Positions 1 through 5,749 are shown, numbered from the stretch's first letter. The stretch is 5,852 nucleotides of DNA from JBGLNJ01 sp964353405 (GCA_964353405.1 CAYGWJ010000306.1:1-5852); one strand, 5' to 3'. Notes: a model not told the origin generated them from the sequence alone. Translations and numbers: made by a program.

Positions 1-61
1 TGGTGACTCAACACGCCTTTAGGTCACATCGCAGACGAAAACGACCTCGTTTTGTCGGTGA

Positions 62-187
62 AGACGTCATCACAGGTTCCTCTCCGACAAGCTGCTAGAT
101 ACGTCTTACCGAATCTATCTGGACACAACTCCCCCTTCTGGATCATTCCAAATCAACAATGGCAGCCTCTATGCCAACAGCATTACA
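62..187 (+). other. Coding sequence upstream of the first start codon (missing N-terminus)
   Basis: The reading frame of the large + strand gene stays open back to a TGA at 59-61. From about 113 onward it encodes residues that match the start of a bacterial Ig-like repeat (YLDTTPPSGSF, then INNGSLYANS). No ATG, GTG or TTG in this frame lies between 62 and 188, and the Ig-like domain would be cut in mid-strand by a start at 188. The gene therefore either carries a frameshift (real or a sequencing error) somewhere around 60-110, or lost its beginning. Frame 1 is open from 7 to about 237 and could hold the continuation before a shift near 80, but its peptide is not clearly recognisable. Confidence 0.6.
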
Positions 188-2248
188 GTGACACTGAACA
201 TCTCGGCGACGGATAGCCAGACCGGTGTTCGGGACATGCGGTTCAAAAACACTCCATCCACGCCAGCGCTTGTGTTGCAGGATAGTTATCCGTGGGGACT
301 GGATTCCATTCAGCAGGTCTTGATAGCCAACAACATTCCCTATGACCAACTGACTTCATCTGCTATCCCCACGGTCAACCTGGGACTTTACTCGATGGTG
401 ATCATCCCCAGTGTTCAGGGAGATGCTTTTTGCAATACCTATAATGCCAACCTGAGCAAGTTTGCAAGCTATGTGCAGAGCGGTGGCGTGCTAGAATTGC
501 ACGGAGCTACTTATTCATCAGATACCTGTCGCCCGATGCTGCCAGGTGGTGGAACCAACAGTCAGAATCTCCAGGATTACAACTATGTCGTGTCACCCAC
601 ACATCCGTTGATGGTTGGAGTGCCCAATCCCTTTTATGGAAATTCTGCCAGCCATAATAGTTTCACAGGGTATCCAGCCAAAACGTCCATACTAGCGACG
701 GCCGGCAGCACCCCAGGCGGCAATCCGACACTAATCGAGTACCCTTATGGACTCGGCAAAGTGGTGGCTTCTGGACAAACGCTGGAATGGGGTCGGGCAC
801 ATGGTCAGGCGGCCGGGAGAATACTGGTTAACGCGATTCCGTATGCTGCTGGATACCGACCATGGGCCACAACATTCCCCTGGGTATTGTCCTCTCCAGA
901 TGGCGCAAAAATTGTGTATGGCGAGTTCCGCAATAACGTGATTATGAGGTCTCTCGTCTATACGGCCACGATTGTGTTAGATACCGTTGCTCCCGCGTCC
1001 AGCGCCTCATCTCCGGCTTATCGCAAGGCAGCGCCGGTTGCCGTCATGTGGACGGCGAGCGACGCTCTGTCTGGCGTCAGTTCAACGGCGTTGTGGGTCA
1101 AGTTTGGGAGTGGCGGGACGTGGGTCAACACGGGCCTGACTCAAGCAGGCACATCTGGCACGTTCAACTACACGCCGGGCAGCGGTGAGGGCGCTTATTA
1201 CTTTGCCACTGTTGCCGCCGATAATGCTGGCAACGTCGAAGCAACGCCGACCAGCTCTGGCGACACCTCGACGATTTACGACATCACGCCGCCTGAGAGT
1301 CACGCCACAGTTCCCGCTCTTAGCAGCGGTGATGTAATTTCAGTCACCTGGGAAGCCAACGATGCGACCAGCGGGGTCAGCTTTACGACGCTATGGGCCA
1401 AATTTGGGAGTAGCGGGACCTGGGCCAGTTCTGGCTTGACCCAAACTGGCACATCCGGGGCGTTCAACTATGCCCTTTCTCAGGGCAGAGGAATATACTA
1501 CTTTGCGACGGTTGCCGCCGATAGAGCCGGCAACGTCGAAAGCGGCCCTTCAGGAGATGGAGATGGAAGCGTTGTCAACTTTCACCAGGTTTTCCTACCG
1601 GTGACTCTCCGTAACTGGCCGCCCCTGCCAGCCATACCGACACTCAATCCCATTTCCAATCCCAATGGCGTGGGCAACTATACCGTGTCGTGGTCTAGCG
1701 CCGAATTTGCCGATTCCTATATCCTGGAAGAGGCGAAATACAGCACCTTTGCAGGTGCGTTGCAGGTCTATTCAGGCGTTGGCACTTCTTACCCGGTCAG
1801 TGGACGTGGCGCTGCGCGTTATTACTATCATGTCAAGGCGCACAATAGCTATGGCGACAGCGCTTGGTCTGCTGTACGCTCAGTGGATGTGCTCTGGGAG
1901 GCTGAGCCAAATAACGATGGTCTCGAGGCCAACGGTCCGCTCGTCTCCGGCCTGACCTATTTTGGCACCTTCCCCGATTCGGGGGACACCAAAGATTATT
2001 TCTACATTGAACTGTCTGCAGCGCACACCATTGAGGTATGGCTGACCAATATCCCGGCGGGGCAGAACTATGATCTGGCTCTGCGCGATACCAGCCTGAA
2101 TGCAATCAAGTGGTCCGTCAACGGCGGCAATGCCGATGAATACATTTCGTCTGGCGTCTTGTCCCCCGGCAAGTACTATGTCCAAGTCTATCATGCCAGT
2201 CCGGGTGGCAGTTCGCAGCCCTATCACTTGGTGGTTGTATACCAATGA
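188..2248 (+). CDS. Multi-domain secreted/surface protein: Ig-like, inserted GATase/ThuA-like, two Ig-like, FN3-like, PPC (5'-incomplete)
   Basis: Numbered from GTG 188, which has no Shine-Dalgarno and is probably not the true start. Residues 1-21 finish the first half of an Ig-like domain (ISATD, GV, MRFKN). Residues about 26-215 form a class I glutamine-amidotransferase/ThuA-like domain: strand ALVLQDSYPWG at 27, MVIIPS at 70, GGVLELHGA at 99, HPLMVGVP in the middle, and GKVVASGQTLEWG ending at 202. Its elbow region lacks a nucleophile cysteine, so it may bind rather than catalyse. Residues 223-269 resume the interrupted Ig-like domain. Two tandem Ig-like domains follow (about 269-365 and 369-463, each with ASDALSGV/ANDATSGV and VAADNAGNVE/VAADRAGNVE). 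Then come VFLPVTLRN (468-476), an FN3-like domain (about 480-568) and a C-terminal PPC domain starting AEPNND (572-686). A signal peptide would lie in the missing N-terminus. The role is probably extracellular; the substrate or ligand is unknown. The domain calls are by eye. Confidence 0.8.
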   Translation: MTLNISATDSQTGVRDMRFKNTPSTPALVLQDSYPWGLDSIQQVLIANNIPYDQLTSSAIPTVNLGLYSMVIIPSVQGDAFCNTYNANLSKFASYVQSGGVLELHGATYSSDTCRPMLPGGGTNSQNLQDYNYVVSPTHPLMVGVPNPFYGNSASHNSFTGYPAKTSILATAGSTPGGNPTLIEYPYGLGKVVASGQTLEWGRAHGQAAGRILVNAIPYAAGYRPWATTFPWVLSSPDGAKIVYGEFRNNVIMRSLVYTATIVLDTVAPASSASSPAYRKAAPVAVMWTASDALSGVSSTALWVKFGSGGTWVNTGLTQAGTSGTFNYTPGSGEGAYYFATVAADNAGNVEATPTSSGDTSTIYDITPPESHATVPALSSGDVISVTWEANDATSGVSFTTLWAKFGSSGTWASSGLTQTGTSGAFNYALSQGRGIYYFATVAADRAGNVESGPSGDGDGSVVNFHQVFLPVTLRNWPPLPAIPTLNPISNPNGVGNYTVSWSSAEFADSYILEEAKYSTFAGALQVYSGVGTSYPVSGRGAARYYYHVKAHNSYGDSAWSAVRSVDVLWEAEPNNDGLEANGPLVSGLTYFGTFPDSGDTKDYFYIELSAAHTIEVWLTNIPAGQNYDLALRDTSLNAIKWSVNGGNADEYISSGVLSPGKYYVQVYHASPGGSSQPYHLVVVYQ
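985..1584 (+). repeat. Two tandem ~300-bp units encoding Ig-like domains
   Basis: Two consecutive units repeat with a period of exactly 300 bp: the triplets around 1076-1080 recur at 1376-1380, TTTGGGAG at 1102 recurs at 1402, and the stretch GTTGCCGCCGATA at 1211 recurs at 1511. Similarity is strongest in the second two-thirds of each unit and weak in the first third. This indicates an internal duplication that has since diverged in frame. Boundaries are approximate. Confidence 0.85.
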
Positions 2249-2285
2249 TGCAGGTAAAAATCCCGCTGCCACCGCCTTGACTCAG

Positions 2286-2324
2286 ATAAAAAGACCTTTA
2301 GGGTTCGGGAGACCCTAAAGGTCT
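2286..2324 (-). terminator. Intrinsic terminator of the GH/M23 gene
   Basis: A perfect 13-bp inverted repeat (arms 2292-2304 and 2312-2324) encloses a 7-nt loop. On the minus strand the second arm ends in T and runs into TTTTATC, giving a run of five T. The hairpin begins 19 nt after the TGA-side end of the minus gene at 2344. On the + strand no T-tract follows, so as an intrinsic terminator it serves the minus gene; the hairpin could still protect or stop the convergent transcript that ends at 2248. Confidence 0.85.
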
Positions 2325-2343
2325 GCTGGTCTCGCGGGAGGAT

Positions 2344-4323
2344 CTACATCCCTGCCAGCTTTTGCTGCAACTCTTGCGGCGTCGCCGCGTCCACGCCGAC
2401 GAATTGCACGCGCGGATAGTTGACGTCGTACCAAACCTGGCTGAGCGGTGGGTTGCCCCACTGCGCCGGGTTGACCGCAATCACTCGCCTCACATTCAGG
2501 TCGCCTATCCCCGCGTCGTCTGCGCTTCCGCCGAGCGTGTACTGCCTGGCCTCCCAGGTCGCCTCGATCACCGACTGCGCCCACGCCGCATCGGCAGGCG
2601 GAGGCAGCAGCACGTAGGTGCGGTCGTACTGACGACCGATGCCCGGCTGTCCACGCGGTGGAGGCGGAGGAGGTGGATAGGCCGGGCCAGACACCTGGGT
2701 GAGTTTGACGGACAGGTCGGCCGGCGATGCGGCAACGACGGGCGCATACTCGATGCCAGGAAAAGTTGCGCTAAAGAACGCCTTCAGGTTGCCGGGCCAC
2801 TCGATGGGATTCACCGCGATCACGCGCCGATACGACAAATTGCCGATGCCCGCGTCGTCTGCGCTAGCGCCCACCGTCAAGCGAGCCTGGTCCCACGTGG
2901 CTCGGATCGCCGCCAAGGCCCAAGCCTTGGATTTTCCCGGCGGCAAGAGAAGATACGTCCGCTCGTAATCCACACGCGGCTGACCGCGCCAACACAGGTA
3001 GGGATATGGATTGATGTAACCGCTGCACGCCTTCATCGCGTCGAGCAATTTGGCATCGCTGGTGATCTTCATGCCGAGGTGGAGGTGTGTGCCGTCTGCC
3101 ATCCCAGACTGGCCGCCGAGGCCGATCACATCGCCCTGGTTGACGAACTGGGGCGGCGTGGTCTCTTGAACCAGCCGCTGCCAGAGGTGCGCGTACGTCA
3201 ACTCGACTGTGCCGACGTTGGAAACAAGGCTCTGGATGCGGACGAAATCGCCATAACCGCCCGGGTCAACGCGGCTGCGGATGACGGTCCCGGCGAGTGC
3301 CGCGCGAATCGGCGCGCCCGGGTTCGGTCCGATGTAAAGGTCAATCCCATCATGGCCGCCGTGCAGCCAGTGCTGGTCGCCGGAATTGTCATAGTAAAAC
3401 TGTTGCCGCTCACCATAGACCTGCGTGATCTGCCCCGCGAATTGCGGATCGGTGGGCCAGGCCATTCGCAAGAGCGAAGGCGAAGGAAGCGCCGTCCGCG
3501 CGCCGACCCGGGTCGGCACATCGTTCACCGTGCCACCTTCCAATCGCCAGACTTGTTTACTGAACTCTGGGTTGGGACTGCTGAGGATGAACGAGTACGC
3601 TGCTTCGACCCACGCATACTGTGCACAGAGTGTGAGAAACACTGCGTGCTGATTGCCCTTGCTGGCCCAGCTTTCGCCGCCGACATTGGCAAATTCACTC
3701 ACAACGATCATCTTATCTGGAAATTTCTCGTGATATTCTTTGAGGAAGCGCAGCCCGCCGTTGATGTCTTCCAGTTCGCCTCGGCTCTGCCAGTAGGTGT
3801 GAACACATAAAAAGTCGGCGGCGGCGACGGCGTCCCGGCATCCGGACAAGAAGTCTCGATCAGAGACGGGACGCAACGGCTCAGCCTCGCCGGGTGAAAG
3901 GCCCGGAAAGCCCAGCCGGATAGCGTGCCCGAACTGCGCCCGCAGCCCCTGCGCCACCTGGATGAACCAGGCCGCAAACTCTTGTGGGCTATGCCAGGTG
4001 ACGTTGTAGCCTTCCGTCGTCAGGTTCGGCTCGTTGTGAACCTCGAACGCGGTGACGCCCTTGGCGACATATTCCCGAATGGCGGGCGTAAAAACCTGCA
4101 CGAATTTGGCGGCGCTCATTCCGCCGTCCTGTGCGGGCTCTGCGGTGTAGAGCCGGGCGTGGAAGGTCGTGACGCCGGCCTTGCGATACTCGTCAATGTC
4201 AGCCAGGTCATTGCCGCCCACGAGCAGCTTGACCGCCTCAGCGCGCCCAATCTTGACGGCCTGCTTGTCGGCGTCTTCAATAGGCGCATTGCGTGCGTGA
4301 ACTCCGACCAATGCGAACGACAT
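2344..4323 (-). CDS. Lysin-like protein: GH-A TIM-barrel domain, M23 metallopeptidase domain, two C-terminal repeat domains
   Basis: 659 residues from the ATG at 4323, chosen because AGGAGG lies 6 nt upstream; a GTG at 4344 would add 7 residues but has no comparable site. Residues 1-260 look like a clan GH-A glycoside-hydrolase barrel: HNEPN with candidate acid/base Glu98, VHTYW (His175, Tyr177), and VVSEF with candidate nucleophile Glu210. Residues about 300-440 are an M23 (LytM/lysostaphin-type) endopeptidase with complete zinc ligands: HDGID (His324, Asp328), the catalytic-type His in YAHL (378), and HLH (413, 415). Two ~90-residue repeats follow (453-541 and 566-656), joined by a linker with seven consecutive prolines (550-556). 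There is no signal peptide or membrane segment. The likely target of the M23 module is peptide cross-links of the wall, and the barrel may cleave or bind a glycan; both are inferred. It could be a phage-derived endolysin or a cellular wall enzyme exported by another route. It is convergent with the surface-protein gene and divergent from two small membrane-protein genes. Confidence 0.85.
   Translation of the reverse strand: MSFALVGVHARNAPIEDADKQAVKIGRAEAVKLLVGGNDLADIDEYRKAGVTTFHARLYTAEPAQDGGMSAAKFVQVFTPAIREYVAKGVTAFEVHNEPNLTTEGYNVTWHSPQEFAAWFIQVAQGLRAQFGHAIRLGFPGLSPGEAEPLRPVSDRDFLSGCRDAVAAADFLCVHTYWQSRGELEDINGGLRFLKEYHEKFPDKMIVVSEFANVGGESWASKGNQHAVFLTLCAQYAWVEAAYSFILSSPNPEFSKQVWRLEGGTVNDVPTRVGARTALPSPSLLRMAWPTDPQFAGQITQVYGERQQFYYDNSGDQHWLHGGHDGIDLYIGPNPGAPIRAALAGTVIRSRVDPGGYGDFVRIQSLVSNVGTVELTYAHLWQRLVQETTPPQFVNQGDVIGLGGQSGMADGTHLHLGMKITSDAKLLDAMKACSGYINPYPYLCWRGQPRVDYERTYLLLPPGKSKAWALAAIRATWDQARLTVGASADDAGIGNLSYRRVIAVNPIEWPGNLKAFFSATFPGIEYAPVVAASPADLSVKLTQVSGPAYPPPPPPPRGQPGIGRQYDRTYVLLPPPADAAWAQSVIEATWEARQYTLGGSADDAGIGDLNVRRVIAVNPAQWGNPPLSQVWYDVNYPRVQFVGVDAATPQELQQKLAGM
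2356..2628 (-). repeat. Second copy of the C-terminal repeat domain in the lysin-like protein
   Basis: Encodes residues 566-656. It shares with the first copy the motifs YDRTYVLLPP, SADDAGIGDL and RRVIAVNP in the same order and spacing. At DNA level the stretch CCGCGTCGTCTGCGCT at about 2511-2526 is also present in the other copy. Confidence 0.85.
2701..2967 (-). repeat. First copy of the C-terminal repeat domain in the lysin-like protein
   Basis: Encodes residues 453-541 with YERTYLLLPP, a conserved W in RATW, SADDAGIGNL and RRVIAVNP. The proline-rich linker lies between this copy and the second one. I do not recognise a named family for it; placement at the C-terminus of a lysin-like enzyme suggests a binding module. 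Confidence 0.85.
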
Positions 4324-4329
4324 AGGACA

Positions 4330-4335
4330 CCTCCT
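4330..4335 (-). promoter_or_regulatory. Shine-Dalgarno AGGAGG deciding the start of the lysin-like gene
   Basis: On the minus strand AGGAGG is followed by a 6-nt spacer (TGTCCT) and the ATG at 4323. This favours that ATG over the in-frame GTG at 4344, which would start upstream of the site. Confidence 0.85.
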
Positions 4336-4366
4336 CACCCTCACAAGTGTGGCCTAATTCTAAAAA

Positions 4367-4395
4367 ATTGTAGCACGCGAGGATGCTTGTGTCAA
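4367..4395 (-). promoter_or_regulatory. Sigma-70-type promoter for the lysin-like gene
   Basis: On the minus strand a consensus TTGACA (4395-4390) is separated by 17 nt from TACAAT (4372-4367). The predicted transcription start is near 4360, giving a leader of about 37 nt that contains the AGGAGG site. This is a strong match, five of six bases in the -10 and six of six in the -35. Confidence 0.8.
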
Positions 4396-4415
4396 AAAGG
4401 GGTTTCGCCTATAAT
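4387..4415 (+). promoter_or_regulatory. Sigma-70-type promoter for the small membrane-protein operon
   Basis: A consensus TATAAT at 4410-4415 lies 17 nt downstream of TTGTGT (4387-4392), a -35 that matches only in its TTG. The predicted start is near 4422, about 39 nt before the ATG at 4461. Its -35 overlaps the -35 of the divergent minus-strand promoter (4390-4395). Confidence 0.7.
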
Positions 4416-4448
4416 CAGCATGGCTCTCGCGCCCTAAACATATGAGGC

Positions 4449-4453
4449 AGGAG
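4449..4453 (+). promoter_or_regulatory. Shine-Dalgarno AGGAG for the first small membrane protein
   Basis: AGGAG ends 7 nt before the ATG at 4461, a normal spacing, and supports this start. Confidence 0.8.
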
Positions 4454-4460
4454 TGAAATC

Positions 4461-4754
4461 ATGAACATTGCGCCTCTCAGCCATGTCGCCACGATTTTGC
4501 TTGTCTGTGAGTCGTTTATATTGCTGCTGATCCCGGCGGCTATCATTGGCGGCAGCGCGTATGGCGTGCGCTGGCTGCGCCGCAAACTGCCGCCGTTGTT
4601 CGCCCAGGCGCGCAAGGTCCTGGCGCTGGTCAGGCTCTATGTGGAACGCGGCGGCGCGGCTGCCGTCGCGCCAATCGTCGCCGCTTATGCCGCCGTCGCG
4701 CAATTGCGCGCGTGGTGGGATTATGTGGCTGGACTTGTCCGGGAGGGAAAATGA
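4461..4754 (+). CDS. Small single-pass membrane protein, function unknown
   Basis: 97 residues. A hydrophobic segment at about residues 9-34 (with FILLLIPAAIIGG) is followed by a strongly basic stretch (RWLRRKLPP, 37-45), so the positive-inside rule puts the N-terminus outside and the C-terminal part in the cytoplasm. Residues 46-62 look like an amphipathic helix, and 65-82 are alanine/valine-rich and might associate with the membrane. From memory, similar small proteins sit next to the following gene in Chloroflexota, but no function is known to me. It overlaps the next start by ATGA, so the two are translationally coupled. Divergent to the lysin-like gene, it could be a holin-like or export partner, but this is speculation from position. 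It could equally be an unrelated envelope protein. Confidence 0.8.
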   Translation: MNIAPLSHVATILLVCESFILLLIPAAIIGGSAYGVRWLRRKLPPLFAQARKVLALVRLYVERGGAAAVAPIVAAYAAVAQLRAWWDYVAGLVREGK

Positions 4755-4993
4755 TGGAAGAGAACATACAAAGCACAGGCATGAACTGGAAGACCAAGCT
4801 GATGTTGTTCGGCGCCGCCGCCGGAGCGCTGGTGGGTGCGGGCGCGGCCTATCTGTATGTGCGCTCGGTGGAAGCGGAACAGGGAGGCGCAGCTTTGGCT
4901 CCACGTCCTGTCAAGCCAGTCGCGGCCGTCTCGGTGGGGCTGACAGTCCTGGGCTTGCTGCGCCAGATCGCCGGACTCGGCATGGAAGAATGA
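4751..4993 (+). CDS. Small glycine-rich membrane protein, YtxH-like in character
   Basis: 80 residues. ATG 4751 overlaps the upstream stop (ATGA) and is preceded by GGGAGGG at 4741-4747, 3 nt away. ATG 4754, at the next codon, is 6 nt from it and may be used instead. A third ATG (residue 11, MNWKTKL) fits my memory of where family members begin but lacks a clear ribosome site. A glycine/alanine-rich transmembrane segment spans about 18-37 (GAAAGALVGAGAAYLYV), followed by a charged stretch, a proline-containing linker (PRPVKPV, 51-57) and a second hydrophobic helix ending LGLLRQIAGLG (57-77). The single glycine-zipper-like segment recalls YtxH-type proteins and a conserved uncharacterised Anaerolineae family. 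Its function is unknown. Coupling to the preceding gene suggests the two proteins are needed in similar amounts. Confidence 0.8.
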   Translation: MMEENIQSTGMNWKTKLMLFGAAAGALVGAGAAYLYVRSVEAEQGGAALAPRPVKPVAAVSVGLTVLGLLRQIAGLGMEE

Positions 4994-5045
4994 CCGCTTC
5001 GCGCGACAAATGACGGGGCTCATCCTCCGTTGTGCGATGCGGTCA
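4991..5045. terminator. Hairpin between convergent genes, possible bidirectional terminator
   Basis: Arm TGACCGC (4991-4997) pairs with GCGGTCA (5039-5045). The stem continues inward with TCGC/GCGA after one mismatch and ACAA/TTGT after a 3-nt bulge, and an inner CGGGG/CCTCCG stem can form (5014-5018 with 5025-5029). Each arm starts with the stop codon of one of the two convergent genes. No T-tract follows on either strand, so intrinsic termination is unproven; it may act as an RNA-end protector. Confidence 0.5.
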
Positions 5046-5303
5046 TTGCTCTCCCGGCAAGGGCCGCCCCAGGATCTCGAGTCCGCGCCTGGCCCATTCG
5101 TTGCTCGGGTTGAGCGCCAGCACGTTTTCCAGCGCAACGGCCTTGTCGTCGTCGCTATCTACCACGCCCGAAAGCCACAACCAGGCGGACTCGTTCTGCT
5201 CATCCAATTCGACGACCTGCAGGAGAATATCGCGGGCCTCTTCTCGGCGGCCCGCTTTTGCATAGGCGATGCCTTGCTGCAATAGGTCACTTGTATCTGG
5301 CAT
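5043..5303 (-). CDS. Small TPR-repeat protein
   Basis: 86 residues, start ATG 5303 preceded by AGGA (5309-5312 on the minus strand) at 5 nt. The first TPR covers about residues 5-38 (LLQQGIAYAKAGRREEA, then LLQVVELD), and a second, TPR-like unit covers about 39-73 (AWLWLSGVV, then ALENVLALNP and a final ARRGLEILG helix). The AWLWLSGVV and ALENVLALNP pattern is, from memory, very common in Chloroflexota TPR proteins, often as the N-terminal part of longer proteins. Here it stands alone and ends soon after the last helix. TPRs mediate protein-protein contacts, so this is likely a cytoplasmic adaptor with an unknown partner. The start overlaps the upstream gene by 17 bp, implying one transcript. 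Confidence 0.85.
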   Translation of the reverse strand: MPDTSDLLQQGIAYAKAGRREEARDILLQVVELDEQNESAWLWLSGVVDSDDDKAVALENVLALNPSNEWARRGLEILGRPLPGEQ

Positions 5304-5538
5304 TGGATTCCTTTTGAGGCTCTCTCAACCATACATCCACCACAATCACCCCGCCCAGTCCCTTGACTCGCTCCGCCAGCCATTGTACCGCAAATTTGGC
5401 AGCCTGCCGAGCGTCCCACAGTCTTGGATCAGGTTGAACGTCAGGGACTTGTGGCGACGAACTGAACGGCTTGCTGACTCGCCGGTGTCTCGGCGGTGGC
5501 AACCGTTTGTCGCCTTTATCCTTGAGCGTTAGGCACAC
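5287..5538 (-). CDS. Small hypothetical protein, first gene of the TPR operon
   Basis: 83 residues from GTG 5538. An in-frame TGA at 5544-5542 lies just upstream, so no longer start is possible, and no clear Shine-Dalgarno is visible. The N-terminal 40 residues are basic and rich in proline and serine, probably disordered. The C-terminal half (about 41-71) alternates an amphipathic helix (ARQAAKFAVQWLAERVKG) with a hydrophobic strand GGVIVVDVWL, like part of a small alpha/beta fold. I do not recognise the family. Support comes from the overlap with the TPR gene, the upstream promoter and sensible composition, but the weak start leaves some doubt. It might be a remnant of a larger gene. Confidence 0.55.
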   Translation of the reverse strand: MCLTLKDKGDKRLPPPRHRRVSKPFSSSPQVPDVQPDPRLWDARQAAKFAVQWLAERVKGLGGVIVVDVWLREPQKESNARYK

Positions 5539-5612
5539 GGGTCATCTCATATAGGAGCACGTGCCCTTCGTCGTACCCTGCTGAGGATTCAGCCCCGGCA
5601 CCCAATACCCCT

Positions 5613-5639
5613 ATTATACCGCGTCTGATTCCCCTACAA
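5613..5639 (-). promoter_or_regulatory. Promoter for the TPR operon
   Basis: On the minus strand a perfect TATAAT (5618-5613) is preceded by a weak TTGTAG (5639-5634) at only 15 nt. The predicted start near 5606 gives a leader of about 68 nt. That leader holds an 8-bp palindrome GCACGTGC (5557-5564) and a short hairpin GCTGA/TCAGC (5580-5593) of uncertain meaning. Confidence 0.55.
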
Positions 5640-5749
5640 TGTGGGCGGCATCGCCGCATCCACAGGAGGTAGCTTACCGTTTTCTAACCATCGGTGGTTT
5701 GTATTGATCTAAACTTGAGTTAATAGGAATTTCCTTTTTGGGTCATTGT

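Noticed and set aside
2655..2675. GGN-rich stretch resembling a simple-sequence repeat
   Set aside because: It is the reverse complement of seven proline codons in the inter-repeat linker and is explained by the protein.
2362..3810. Long + strand open frame of 482 codons opposite the lysin-like gene
   Set aside because: It is antisense to a gene with recognisable GH and M23 motifs, is rich in arginine, and shows no domain; it is a by-product of high GC.
3925..4437. + strand open frame of 170 codons across the lysin-like gene start
   Set aside because: It covers the N-terminus, ribosome site and promoter of the minus gene and has no recognisable features or ribosome-binding site.
4546..5013. 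+ strand frame of 155 codons over the small membrane-protein genes
   Set aside because: Its product is an arginine-rich shadow; the two other frames have ribosome sites, an ATGA coupling and membrane segments.
4721..5137. Minus-strand frame of 138 codons opposite the 80-residue membrane protein
   Set aside because: Composition is of the antisense kind and it also overlaps the convergent TPR gene; no start signal.
5557..5593. Palindrome GCACGTGC and small hairpin GCTGA/TCAGC as a regulatory RNA
   Set aside because: Both are short and isolated, and no conserved riboswitch or sRNA architecture can be made out around them.
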